Part shown: positions 1-7,788 of the stretch, one piece after another
Layout: each line of letters opens with the position of its first letter
Position numbering within the stretch: position 1 is the first letter of the stretch
Assembly: GCF_023518235.1 (NCBI RefSeq)
Contig: NZ_CP090423.1
Coordinates: 4,171,001-4,235,000, forward strand
Reading direction: 5' to 3'
DNA length: 64,000 nucleotides
Source: Stenotrophomonas maltophilia
GTDB lineage: Bacteria; Pseudomonadota; Gammaproteobacteria; Xanthomonadales; Xanthomonadaceae
The notes under the pieces: model-generated
Database searches by the model: none
What the model was told of the DNA's origin: nothing
Seen by the model: the letters and a program-made list of their open reading frames with translations, nothing else
Made by a program: the position numbers and the translations under genes

Positions 1-30
1 CTATGCTCGGCTTGATGGATTCCGCGAAGA

Positions 31-56
31 GCAGCCGAGCATGGGCTCGGCTCTAC
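31..56. repeat. SMAG-type palindromic repeat (GTAG-bounded)
   Basis: An 8-bp inverted repeat (AGCCGAGC / GCTCGGCT, loop ATGG) occupies 33-52 and is followed by CTAC, the complement of the GTAG that borders SMAG repeats of S. maltophilia. It lies just beyond the stop of the minus-strand membrane-protein gene, where it could also act as a transcript-end hairpin. A half-site (CTATGCTCGGCT) at positions 1-12 suggests a partner repeat cut by the window edge. Confidence 0.7.
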
Positions 57-81
57 AGTGGGTGATCGCGACCGGTACCCG

Positions 82-2079
82 TCAGGGCGTGGCGGTCTTC
101 AAGCGCAGCACCGGCAAGCCGGTTTCGCTGTGTGCGTCCTCGCGCTGCGGCAGGCCCTGCACAGCCTCCTTCACCGCGTTCATCGCCGGATCCACGCCGC
201 GCACCGGGTGCCACATGCCGATCCACTGGAAGTGGCGCTCGTAGCGCAGCGTCTGCGCACTGCCCAGCCATAACGGAGTGGCGCCCGGCTGCAACTGCAC
301 CGGGGCCGGCCACAGGCGCAGCACGTAGCGTTCGTCCGGCCTGGCGCCCTGGCGCACCATCAGCAGTGCTTCCACGCGCGTGTCCAGCGTGGCCGGCAGG
401 ACCGGCAGTTCGTCGGCGCCGGTGTTCTTGTCCAGCATCAGCAGCGCTTCCTGCCAGCCGGCCTGTTCCTGCCGCTTCCAGCCGCGCGCTTCCAGCTGCG
501 CCTGCAGCGGTGCCAACGGGCCGGCCACCTGCACGTCCAGCGGCCAGCGCTGGTCGTCGTCGAATTCGTTGCGGCGCGCCGGCAGCTGCGCCCAGTCATG
601 CTGCCACCAGGCCTGCATGTCCATCGCCTGCGGTGCCGGCAGGGTGGGTTCGAAGCGCTCCAGCTTCACCGGGATGTTGCGCGGTGCGTACCACATCGCT
701 GCCACCGCGAAGACGCCGTAGAACAGCCACGCTACCGGCTTCACCCAGAACGAGCGGTTGAAGCGGCGGCGGTAGGCGATGCCCAGCACCAGCAGCCAGA
801 ACGTGCCGAACAGCATGCCGCCGATCACATCGCTCAGCCAGTGCGCGCCCAGGTACAGGCGGGCGAAGCCGATCAGGCTGACCACGATGCCCGACACCAG
901 GTACGGCCAGACGCGGGTACGGCCGGGCATCTCGCGCGCGATCAGCACCGCGAAGAAGCCGAAGGTGATGGTGGCCATGGTCACCGACACCGACGGGAAG
1001 CCGAAGCCGCTGCTGGCATCGAGCGGGCGCACCACGTCCACGGTGGCACCCAGCAGCATGGTCAGCGCCAGGCCGAAGGCCAGGGCGGCCAGCCAATGCG
1101 CGGCGGCCATCCAGCGTCGGCGCCAGATCAGGTAGCCCATCGCTGCCGCCGTGGCCGGCAGCAGCACCTGCCAGGCACCCAGTGAGGCCAGCGCGGCCAT
1201 CGGATAGTCGGCCAGCGGGTTGCGCAGCGCCAGCATGGCCTGGTGCACCAGCAGATCGACCGCCAGCGGTTCGCCGTGGGCGACCACCACGGTCAGCAGT
1301 GCGAACCAGCCCCAGCCCAGCAACAGCAGCATCAGCGCCAGCATCGCCAGCGGCACCGACTCGCGGCGTTTCGGGTCCAGCACACCCACCGTGTAGCGGC
1401 CCAGCGTCGGGTGGCGGTTGGACCAGTCCAGCAGGCGCGCCAGCCAGTTGTCCATGCGCGCGGCCGACCAGCGGTAGCCGTACAGCACGATGGCCCAGAC
1501 CAGGCCCAGGATCACCACCAGCAGGCCGACCACCACCACCAGCCGCCCGGCGACGGCGGCGACCGCGTCATACGCCTCGCCGAGGATCCAGCCCGGCGCC
1601 AGGAACAGCACCGCCCAGGAAATGCTGGCAATGCCGCTGGCCTGCACGTAGCGGCTGGCCGGCATCTTCATCATGCCGGCGATGGCCGGTACGAACGGCC
1701 GGATCGCGCCGACATAGCGCGCCACCAGGATGCTCTTGAAGGCATTGCGGCGGAACAGGTTCTCGCCACGGTCGAGCAACTGCGGATAGCGGCTGAACGG
1801 CCACACGCCACGCAGGCGGTCGCCCCAGCGGCGGCCGATCCAGTAACTGATGCCGTCGCCGGCAAAGGCGCCCAGCGCTGCGGCGGCCACCGCATACGGC
1901 CCGGAGATCTGGCCCAGGCCGATGAACACACCTACCGCGAACAGCAACGGCAGCGCCGGAACGATGGCGCCGAGAATGATGACCGCATCGCAGAAGGCGA
2001 TGAGGAAGATGACAGCACCCGCCAGTACGGGGTGAGCGGCAATCCACGCGAGCGTGGCGTCGATCCATGAAGAGTCCAT
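82..2079 (-). CDS. DedA family / PAP2-like / LssY C-terminal domain membrane protein
   Basis: This 665-residue multi-domain inner-membrane protein starts with a DedA/SNARE-associated region (about residues 10-200) carrying the typical RYVGAIRPFVP stretch at 121-131. A PAP2-like membrane region follows (about 245-435), and the C-terminal soluble part (about 450-660) resembles the LssY C-terminal domain. DedA proteins act in lipid scrambling and membrane homeostasis; PAP2 enzymes dephosphorylate lipid phosphates. The PAP2 signatures are only partly kept: RP at 351-352 has no lysine at the expected upstream spacing, the usual PSGH is PSVS at 362-365, while H413 and D417 of the third motif remain. 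Phosphatase activity is therefore doubtful. I chose the internal ATG because the upstream extension overlaps the divergent neighbour's promoter region and lacks membrane character. Domain naming is from family knowledge; function is inferred. Confidence 0.85.
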   Translation of the reverse strand: MDSSWIDATLAWIAAHPVLAGAVIFLIAFCDAVIILGAIVPALPLLFAVGVFIGLGQISGPYAVAAAALGAFAGDGISYWIGRRWGDRLRGVWPFSRYPQLLDRGENLFRRNAFKSILVARYVGAIRPFVPAIAGMMKMPASRYVQASGIASISWAVLFLAPGWILGEAYDAVAAVAGRLVVVVGLLVVILGLVWAIVLYGYRWSAARMDNWLARLLDWSNRHPTLGRYTVGVLDPKRRESVPLAMLALMLLLLGWGWFALLTVVVAHGEPLAVDLLVHQAMLALRNPLADYPMAALASLGAWQVLLPATAAAMGYLIWRRRWMAAAHWLAALAFGLALTMLLGATVDVVRPLDASSGFGFPSVSVTMATITFGFFAVLIAREMPGRTRVWPYLVSGIVVSLIGFARLYLGAHWLSDVIGGMLFGTFWLLVLGIAYRRRFNRSFWVKPVAWLFYGVFAVAAMWYAPRNIPVKLERFEPTLPAPQAMDMQAWWQHDWAQLPARRNEFDDDQRWPLDVQVAGPLAPLQAQLEARGWKRQEQAGWQEALLMLDKNTGADELPVLPATLDTRVEALLMVRQGARPDERYVLRLWPAPVQLQPGATPLWLGSAQTLRYERHFQWIGMWHPVRGVDPAMNAVKEAVQGLPQREDAHSETGLPVLRLKTATP

Positions 2080-2164
2080 TGCCCGATTATAGGGGCGCAA
2101 AGGTGACTGGTTCCCAGCCCCTTCGTGACCGTTTGCAACCAGCGCCATCGCCTAGAATGGGCAC

Positions 2165-2827
2165 ATGCCGCATTCGCCAGACACGCCACCGCACGCCCTG
2201 AAGGCCGACAGCTTCGGTCGCATCCTGCTCGTGAACGGGCCCGAAGGCCCCTTCGTCCGCCGTGATCTGGGGGCCACGCCGCTGTGGCTGCGGCTGCCGG
2301 CCTGGTGGCTGGCCCGCCGCGAAGCACGCGCGCTGCGCCATATCCACGGCATGGCCGATGTGCCACAGCTGCTGGACTGGGATGGCCGCCACCTGGACCG
2401 CAGCTTCATGGCCGGCGATGCCATGTACCAGCGCCCGCCGCGCGGCGACGTGGTCTGGTTCCATGCCGCGCGGCGCCTGCTGCAGCAGCTGCATCGGCGC
2501 GGTGTGGCGCACAACGACCTGGCGAAGGAAGCCAACTGGCTGGTCACCGAAGACGGTCGTCCGGCGCTGATCGACTTCCAGCTGGCGGTGATCGGCCATC
2601 CGCGTTCGCGCTGGATGCGCCTGCTGGCCCGCGAGGACCTGCGCCACCTGCTCAAGCACAAGCGCATGTACTGCCGGGAATCGCTGACCCCGGTGGAGAA
2701 GCGCGTGCTCAAGCGGACCTCGTGGGTACGCGAGCTGTGGTTCGCCACCGGCAAGCCGGTCTACCGCTTTGTCACCCGCCGCATCCTGCATTGGGAAGAC
2801 AACGAGGGGCAGGGGCCGAAGCCGTGA
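2165..2827 (+). CDS. Small protein kinase-like phosphotransferase (RIO1/LPS-kinase-like)
   Basis: The 220-residue product looks like a minimal protein-kinase fold. The catalytic loop appears as HNDLAKEAN (H116-D118, with a downstream N) and the Mg-binding loop as DFQ (137-139) in place of DFG. The N-terminal half lacks a clear glycine-rich loop, as in WaaP/KdkA-type sugar kinases and small RIO-like kinases. It could phosphorylate a lipopolysaccharide sugar or a protein; the sequence does not decide which. It is divergent from the DedA-like gene (85 nt between starts) and its stop overlaps the next gene by 4 nt, so the two are probably translationally coupled. Confidence 0.75.
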   Translation: MPHSPDTPPHALKADSFGRILLVNGPEGPFVRRDLGATPLWLRLPAWWLARREARALRHIHGMADVPQLLDWDGRHLDRSFMAGDAMYQRPPRGDVVWFHAARRLLQQLHRRGVAHNDLAKEANWLVTEDGRPALIDFQLAVIGHPRSRWMRLLAREDLRHLLKHKRMYCRESLTPVEKRVLKRTSWVRELWFATGKPVYRFVTRRILHWEDNEGQGPKP

Positions 2828-3330
2828 GCGCCGCCGCGGTCGTGAGTGGAGCGCCGAGTGCGGGCAACGCGCTGCATGCGCAGCTGCCCGGTGCCGGCTT
2901 CGTGCACGCCTGCCGGGCGACGACCCGCCGCGACGGGCGTTCGGCCCTGCAGGCCTACCAGGACATGGCGGCGACCATTCCCGGCTGGTTCGATGGCTTG
3001 ATGGCCCTGCGCAACCACGGCATGCGACTGCTGGGCATGAAGGATCTGGGCTCGCTGCGTGCAGTGCAGGATGTGGAAGATCCCCGCCCAGGGCAACGGC
3101 TGGGCATCTTCACCCTGCAGTCGCTGGATGACGATGCCATCGTGCTGGAAGACGATGACCGCCACCTGCGCGTGCAGCTGGCCCTGCAATGGCAGGGCGA
3201 CGTACTGGAAGTGGCGACGGTGGTGCATACCCACAACGCGTTCGGGCGCCTCTACATGCTGCCGGTCGCACCCGTGCATCGGCTGATCGTGCCGCATCTG
3301 CTGCGGAGGCAGGTGCAGGCCTACCGGTAA
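2824..3330 (+). CDS. DUF2867 family protein
   Basis: This 168-residue protein starts at a GTG inside the kinase stop (GTGA overlap, positions 2824-2827), so it is very likely translated by coupling. It resembles the DUF2867 family: an aromatic-rich start, a central IPGWFDGLMALRNHGMRLLG segment, then beta-rich sequence ending in the characteristic VHTHNAFGRLYML stretch. No signal peptide or transmembrane helix is apparent. The biochemical role of the family is not established. The tight pairing with the kinase-like gene suggests a shared process, but nothing in the sequence names it. Confidence 0.75.
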   Translation: MSAAAVVSGAPSAGNALHAQLPGAGFVHACRATTRRDGRSALQAYQDMAATIPGWFDGLMALRNHGMRLLGMKDLGSLRAVQDVEDPRPGQRLGIFTLQSLDDDAIVLEDDDRHLRVQLALQWQGDVLEVATVVHTHNAFGRLYMLPVAPVHRLIVPHLLRRQVQAYR

Positions 3331-3370
3331 ATCCACACCATGCGTGGATGTGGTTTGTGATCCGCGGGCT

Positions 3371-3410
3371 GCTTAACGGCTTAAGGGCTTAACGGCTTAA
3401 CGGCTTAACG
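3371..3410. repeat. 8-bp tandem repeat, five copies
   Basis: The unit GCTTAACG is repeated five times in direct succession (second copy GCTTAAGG), followed by a decayed sixth (GCTCATTG). It lies in the 181-nt gap between the DUF2867 gene and the DUF4288-like gene, about 100 nt upstream of the latter's start, next to a small palindrome (ATCCACACCATGCGTGGAT) at 3330-3349. Each unit contains TTAA, so the tract is AT-richer than its surroundings. Confidence 0.85.
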
Positions 3411-3511
3411 GCTCATTGCCAAGTGCCGCATAAATGTGGATTCCGCTGGCAGCGGAAGGCTCGCGACATCCAAACCAGGGACAACCCGCAAGAGAATCAT
3501 TGAGGTGATGC

Positions 3512-3874
3512 ATGTGGTACTGCGCACACGCCATTTTCTATTACGAGAGCCAAGGGCAGGAATCGTTCCTGGTGCATGAGAACGTGTACCTGATCAGTGC
3601 CGATAACGACGAGCGCGCTCTTGAGAATGCAAACGCGCTTGCTTGCGGGTATGAGGATCTGAGCGGCCGCCTGATGGGGGAAGACGGTGAACCGTCCCTC
3701 TATCGATTCGCCGGAATCCGCAAGCTGATATCGGTAGAGACTGATGAGGACACTGCCGAGGGACGCCTGCACTCCGGTGTGGAGGTCACGTACTCCGTCA
3801 TGGCGGTGGATACGTTGGATCAGGTGAGACGTCTTGCCCGTGGTGATGGCGTGGAAGTGCTGTACCAGGAATAG
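3512..3874 (+). CDS. DUF4288 domain-containing protein
   Basis: This acidic 120-residue cytoplasmic protein begins MWYCAHAIFYYE and resembles the DUF4288 family, whose members are short single-domain proteins of unknown function often annotated near immunity or stress genes. The ATG has a GAGGTG ribosome-binding sequence 5-10 nt upstream (TGAGGTGATGC). Codon use is slightly less GC-biased than in neighbouring genes, and flanking palindromes on both sides isolate it as a single-gene unit. No partner toxin gene is visible beside it. Family assignment is moderate. Confidence 0.7.
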   Translation: MWYCAHAIFYYESQGQESFLVHENVYLISADNDERALENANALACGYEDLSGRLMGEDGEPSLYRFAGIRKLISVETDEDTAEGRLHSGVEVTYSVMAVDTLDQVRRLARGDGVEVLYQE

Positions 3875-3877
3875 AAA

Positions 3878-3906
3878 TATAGAGCCGAGCATGGCTCGGC
3901 TCTATA
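3878..3906. repeat. SMAG-like palindrome / probable terminator between convergent genes
   Basis: A perfect 13-bp inverted repeat (TATAGAGCCGAGC, loop ATG) sits between the convergent DUF4288-like gene (ends 3874) and a lipoprotein gene (ends 3920). It belongs to the same palindrome family as other copies in the window and could fold as a bidirectional transcript end. Confidence 0.75.
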
Positions 3907-3919
3907 GACGCCGGTGACC

Positions 3920-4603
3920 TTACGGCGTCGCCGGCACCACCTGCTGGCCGATGAAGTTGCGCTTGGCATCGAAGTCGTAGGCGATCTGCAGCTGGCCCAC
4001 GTCCGGGCAGGCATGACAGTCACGCAGCGGCGTGCGGTACAGCACGCGGATTCCGCCGTTTTCCAGCGGCGTCGCTCCGGCCGACTGCGCCGGAGCGAAC
4101 GGCGTGGCCTGCGGGTTGGCCTTCAGCAGCTCCTGCACGGTCGGGTCGGCACGCAGGGTGTCATCCAGCTGCACGGCATCCACGTCGATGCGCTTGCCGC
4201 TGGCATCGACCAGGCGCGTGCCTTCGTTGGTATTGGCGCGGAACGGGTATTCCACGGTGGCCACGCCCAGCCCTTCGTTCTCGTGCCAGGCAGTCACATA
4301 GGCCAGTTCGCCGCCGGTGGACAGCTGCTCGGCGGCGGTGATCGCTTCGGCGCTGGCGCCACCGGCACGCATCGCATCACGCAGGCAGTCGCGGGTGGCT
4401 GCGCTCTCGCCCTGGCGGCAGGCATTGAGGTCGCCATCCCACACCACCGCTTCGCTCCAGCGCATCTTGCCGTCGGCGGCAGCCTGCTGCGCGCTGGAGG
4501 CGTCACCGGCGGGCGGCTCCTTGCCAGGTTCCGGCGAACGGCCCTGGCAGGCGGTCAGCAGGGCAAGCCCCAGGGCAGGCAGCAGCAGGCGGGAACGGCG
4601 CAT
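3920..4603 (-). CDS. Predicted lipoprotein, conserved hypothetical
   Basis: The 227-residue protein has a classic lipoprotein signal: basic MRRSR, a hydrophobic stretch, and lipobox LTAC with the modified cysteine at residue 19, followed by a low-complexity PEPGKEPPAGD linker. The mature domain has several cysteines, including a CHAC pair near the C-terminus (about 200-203), and an alternating polar pattern suggesting beta structure. I do not recognise a named domain. It is likely anchored in the outer membrane facing the periplasm. It is a single gene divergent from the SDR gene. Confidence 0.75.
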   Translation of the reverse strand: MRRSRLLLPALGLALLTACQGRSPEPGKEPPAGDASSAQQAAADGKMRWSEAVVWDGDLNACRQGESAATRDCLRDAMRAGGASAEAITAAEQLSTGGELAYVTAWHENEGLGVATVEYPFRANTNEGTRLVDASGKRIDVDAVQLDDTLRADPTVQELLKANPQATPFAPAQSAGATPLENGGIRVLYRTPLRDCHACPDVGQLQIAYDFDAKRNFIGQQVVPATP

Positions 4604-4711
4604 GGCGTGGACCTCGTGCGTTGACGGGAGGCCCGAGTATCGTCAAGGCCGGGTGAACTCCACGTCGGCGCGGCATACTAGCGGCTCATTGCATACGCTG
4701 GAGTGTGGAAC

Positions 4712-5530
4712 GTGGGCAGTCTGCAGGGCAAAACCCTTTTCATCACCGGTGCCTCGCGTGGCATCGGCCTGGCCATCGCGTTGCGCGCTGCGCGCGACGG
4801 CGCCAACGTCGCCATCGCGGCGAAGTCGTCGGTGCCCAATCCGAAGCTGCCCGGCACCATCCATAGCGCGGCCGAAGCCGTGACGGCCGCCGGTGGCCAG
4901 GGTCTGGCCCTGAAGTGCGACATCCGCGAGGAAGAACAGGTGCAGGCGGCGGTGGCGGCCACCGTGGATACCTTTGGCGGCATCGACATCCTGGTCAACA
5001 ACGCCAGTGCGATCTGGCTGCGCGGCACGCTGGATACGCCGATGAAGCGCTTCGACCTGATGCAGCAGGTCAACGCGCGCGGCAGCTTCCTGTGCGCGCA
5101 GGCCTGCCTGCCATATCTGCTGCAGGCGCCGAACCCGCACATCCTCACCCTGGCCCCGCCGCCCAGCCTGGAACCGAAGTGGTGGGCGCCGCACACCGGC
5201 TACACGCTGGCCAAGATGGGCATGAGCTTCGTCACCCTGGGCCTGGCCGCGGAATTCGGCCCGCAGGGCGTGGCGGTCAATGCATTGTGGCCGCGCACGG
5301 TGATTGCCACCGATGCGATCAACATGATTCCCGGCGTGGACGCGGCCGGTTGCCGTACGCCGCAGATCATGGCCGACGCCGCGCATGCGGTGCTGGTGCG
5401 CGAGGCGGCGGGTTTCCACGGCCAGTTCCTGATCGACGATGACGTGCTGGCGCAGGCCGGCATCACCGATCTTGCCGGCTATGCGGTGGATCCGTCGCGG
5501 CCATTGCTGCCGGACCTGTTCCTGGACTGA
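4712..5530 (+). CDS. SDR family NAD(P)-dependent oxidoreductase (HSDL2-like)
   Basis: This short-chain dehydrogenase of about 272 residues has a TGASRGIG nucleotide-binding motif close to the start, NNAS in the Rossmann core, and a YTLAK catalytic segment (Y and K four residues apart). It resembles bacterial homologues of hydroxysteroid dehydrogenase-like protein 2 without the SCP2 tail. The serine normally found before the catalytic tyrosine falls in a proline-rich stretch (LAPPPSLEP), as in HSDL2-type SDRs. Start: GTG at 4712, with GGAG at 4700-4703 spaced 8 nt; a GTG at 4703 is an alternative that overlaps this site. Substrate unknown. Confidence 0.85.
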   Translation: MGSLQGKTLFITGASRGIGLAIALRAARDGANVAIAAKSSVPNPKLPGTIHSAAEAVTAAGGQGLALKCDIREEEQVQAAVAATVDTFGGIDILVNNASAIWLRGTLDTPMKRFDLMQQVNARGSFLCAQACLPYLLQAPNPHILTLAPPPSLEPKWWAPHTGYTLAKMGMSFVTLGLAAEFGPQGVAVNALWPRTVIATDAINMIPGVDAAGCRTPQIMADAAHAVLVREAAGFHGQFLIDDDVLAQAGITDLAGYAVDPSRPLLPDLFLD

Positions 5531-5622
5531 GAACTGCGTTGAACACCGGCCGAGGGCTGCGGCCTTCGGCCAGCTGCGCTAGAATGTTTGGATGTAATCG
5601 TTTTCAACAAGGATGTGAGCAC

Positions 5623-6615
5623 ATGACACGTACGCTTTCCACTGCGGCGCTGGCCGCTTCGCTGTCGTTGATCCTGACTGCCTGCGGCGGCAAGTCGCCC
5701 GCAACGGCGGGTGAAAGCGGACCGGCCGCCAAGCCGGGCAGCGGCGCGACGCTGTCCGATACGCAGCAGCAGTTGACTGCCAAACTCAATGCCTACATCG
5801 AGTGCTTCAACGCACTCGATTCGAAGACTCACCGCAGCATCGAGTCGTACACGCGCTGGATCAAGGACGTGGACGCGGGCCCGACCGGGCGCGAGACGCA
5901 GGTGTACGGCCCGTCGGAGATCAGCGATTACGACATGAAGCGCTGCGACGCCCCGGTGAGCGAGGCGATCGCTGCCAAGCCGGCACTGGCCGATCTGGAT
6001 GCCGCCGCGGGCCGCTATCAGCAGTCGCTGAAGGCGCTGGTGCCGGTCAGCAAGGATGCCCACGACTACTACGATCGCCAGGATTACGAGGACGACCAGT
6101 TTGCCAAGGGCAAGCAGATGCACGCGCCGTTGATGGCGGCCTTCAAGGCGTTCGTGGTCGCCAGCGAAGCGTTCAATGCCGAGCTGGAGCGCCAGAACGA
6201 CGCGGCCCAGCGCGAGCAGCTCAAGGTGCTGGAACAGGCCGAGGGGCGCACGCGCGAGTACTACCGCCTGGCAATGATGCTGGAAGCGAAGGCGATCGTG
6301 GAGCTGATGAGCGAGGACGACTTTGATCCGGCCAAGGCCGGTGAACGACTGGATGCGTTCAACCGCATTTCCGACGAAGCGCATGCCAAGGTGGCCGATC
6401 AGGAACCGGGCAAGCTGGACTGGAACAGCTTCGAGCGCGAAGCCGAGAACTTCCGCCGGGAGGGCAAGGAGCGCCTGCAGCGGGTCAGCAGCAAGACGCC
6501 CTACAGCGATTTCGAGCGTCGCATGCTGGACTCGCCTTCGATGGCCCCGCGCGGTTCGGCCAGCAAGCTGATGCAGGAATACAACACGCTGGTCTTCCAG
6601 AGCAACCGCCAGTAA
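5623..6615 (+). CDS. DUF3829 (YiiG-like) lipoprotein, first of a tandem pair
   Basis: The 330-residue protein has a lipoprotein signal (MTRTLSTAALAASLSL then lipobox LTAC) and a mostly helical, charged mature domain typical of DUF3829/YiiG lipoproteins. The segment NAYIECFNALD...SYTRWIKD...AGPTGRETQ is repeated almost position for position in the next gene, so the two are tandem paralogues. The ATG was chosen because the lipoprotein signal begins there; the upstream in-frame extension has no signal character. The role of the family is unknown. Confidence 0.85.
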   Translation: MTRTLSTAALAASLSLILTACGGKSPATAGESGPAAKPGSGATLSDTQQQLTAKLNAYIECFNALDSKTHRSIESYTRWIKDVDAGPTGRETQVYGPSEISDYDMKRCDAPVSEAIAAKPALADLDAAAGRYQQSLKALVPVSKDAHDYYDRQDYEDDQFAKGKQMHAPLMAAFKAFVVASEAFNAELERQNDAAQREQLKVLEQAEGRTREYYRLAMMLEAKAIVELMSEDDFDPAKAGERLDAFNRISDEAHAKVADQEPGKLDWNSFEREAENFRREGKERLQRVSSKTPYSDFERRMLDSPSMAPRGSASKLMQEYNTLVFQSNRQ

Positions 6616-6774
6616 CCGCAGCCTCCATCGCGTCATTTGTGTCGCAATCGAACAGGTCGATTGCGACGCATCGCATCGCACACTCTCGAACGGTGGGGCC
6701 TTCCCGAGGCCGCCGATGCGGGTGCTTGCGCCATGCGCGAGGATACCTACCGCCTCTTTCTGCAAGGAATCGAT

Positions 6775-7725
6775 TTGAACGCTTCTGTACGCCTGCTTCC
6801 CCTTCTTCTGCTCGGCACGCTGGTCGGTACGGCCGGTTGCGACAAAGTGCCGGGACCGGCGGCGGCCGATCCCGGCCTGGAGAAGGTCAACGCCTACATC
6901 GAGTGCTACAACGGCGTTGAACAACCCATCCACGAAGGCTTCCAGACCTACACCGGCTGGATGAAGGATCCCGAAGCCGGTCCGACCGGCAAGGAAACGC
7001 AGCCGCGCTCACCGGGCAAGGTGCTGTCGCACCGCGTGGAGTACTGCGGCCAGGCGCTGACCGATGCGCTGGCAAAGACCCCGTCTACCGCGCTGGATGC
7101 ACCAGCGCGTGACTACCAGCAGGCCTTCCAGTCGCTGTACGCGCTGATCGAACGCGCCGACGGCTACTTCACCCGTGAGGACTATCGCCGCGATGGCGGT
7201 GAGGGCCTGCGCAGCCAGCACGCGCCGTTGATGCAGGCCTATGCCGGTTTCTTCAAGGCCAGCGAGGCACTGGATGCGGCACTGGAGAAGAACGAGAACG
7301 ATCGTCGCGCGGCACAGCTGAAGCAGATCGAGGAGAGCGAAGGCCGTTCGCTGGCCTATTACCACCTGCGCCTGCTGGGCGATGGCAAGCAGCTGGCCAC
7401 GGCTTTCCAGGGTGACGCACCGGACCTGCCGGCGTTGCGCACGCAGCTGGCCGATTACCAGGCGCTGGTGACGGAAATCCAGAATTCCGGGGTGGGCAAG
7501 GACGACCCGATGTGGGGCCACGTGCAGCGTTCGGCGGACAAGCTGGTGCGCACGGCCGGGCGCGGCGTGGAGCGTCTGCAGCAGGGCAAGCCGATCACCG
7601 CCGAAGGGCTGGCTGCCGAGCGCAAGGCATCGGGCAGCTGGCTTACCACCGATCCTGAAGGAGCGCAGTCGACGATCCTGGACGCCTACAACGATCTGGT
7701 GACCACCAGCAACCGCATGAGGTGA
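6775..7725 (+). CDS. DUF3829 lipoprotein, second of a tandem pair
   Basis: This 316-residue paralogue of the preceding protein shares NAYIECYN, YTGWMKD and AGPTGKETQ blocks and the same helical layout. The start is taken as TTG at 6775, because AAGGA lies 6 nt upstream and translation from there gives a clean lipoprotein signal (basic N-terminus, LLPLLLLG, lipobox TAGC). An ATG at 6733 would put 14 extra residues before the signal. The two genes are 159 nt apart, so they may be separately transcribed. Function unknown; likely periplasmic and helical. Confidence 0.83.
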   Translation: MNASVRLLPLLLLGTLVGTAGCDKVPGPAAADPGLEKVNAYIECYNGVEQPIHEGFQTYTGWMKDPEAGPTGKETQPRSPGKVLSHRVEYCGQALTDALAKTPSTALDAPARDYQQAFQSLYALIERADGYFTREDYRRDGGEGLRSQHAPLMQAYAGFFKASEALDAALEKNENDRRAAQLKQIEESEGRSLAYYHLRLLGDGKQLATAFQGDAPDLPALRTQLADYQALVTEIQNSGVGKDDPMWGHVQRSADKLVRTAGRGVERLQQGKPITAEGLAAERKASGSWLTTDPEGAQSTILDAYNDLVTTSNRMR

Positions 7726-7757
7726 GCAACGGCACGCAACCATGCGTGACCGCCTAC

Positions 7758-7784
7758 GGGTAGCGCCGGGCCATGCCCGGCGAA
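7758..7784. repeat. SMAG repeat (GTAG monomer)
   Basis: GTAGCGCCGGGC followed by CAT and the complementary GCCCGGCG forms a short hairpin bounded by GTAG. It lies in the 63-nt gap between the convergent DUF3829 gene and the channel gene and may serve as a shared transcript end. Confidence 0.75.
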
Positions 7785-7788
7785 CCCG

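Noticed and set aside
3371..3410. Possible CRISPR-like array
   Set aside because: The units are 8 bp with no spacers, and no cas gene is nearby.
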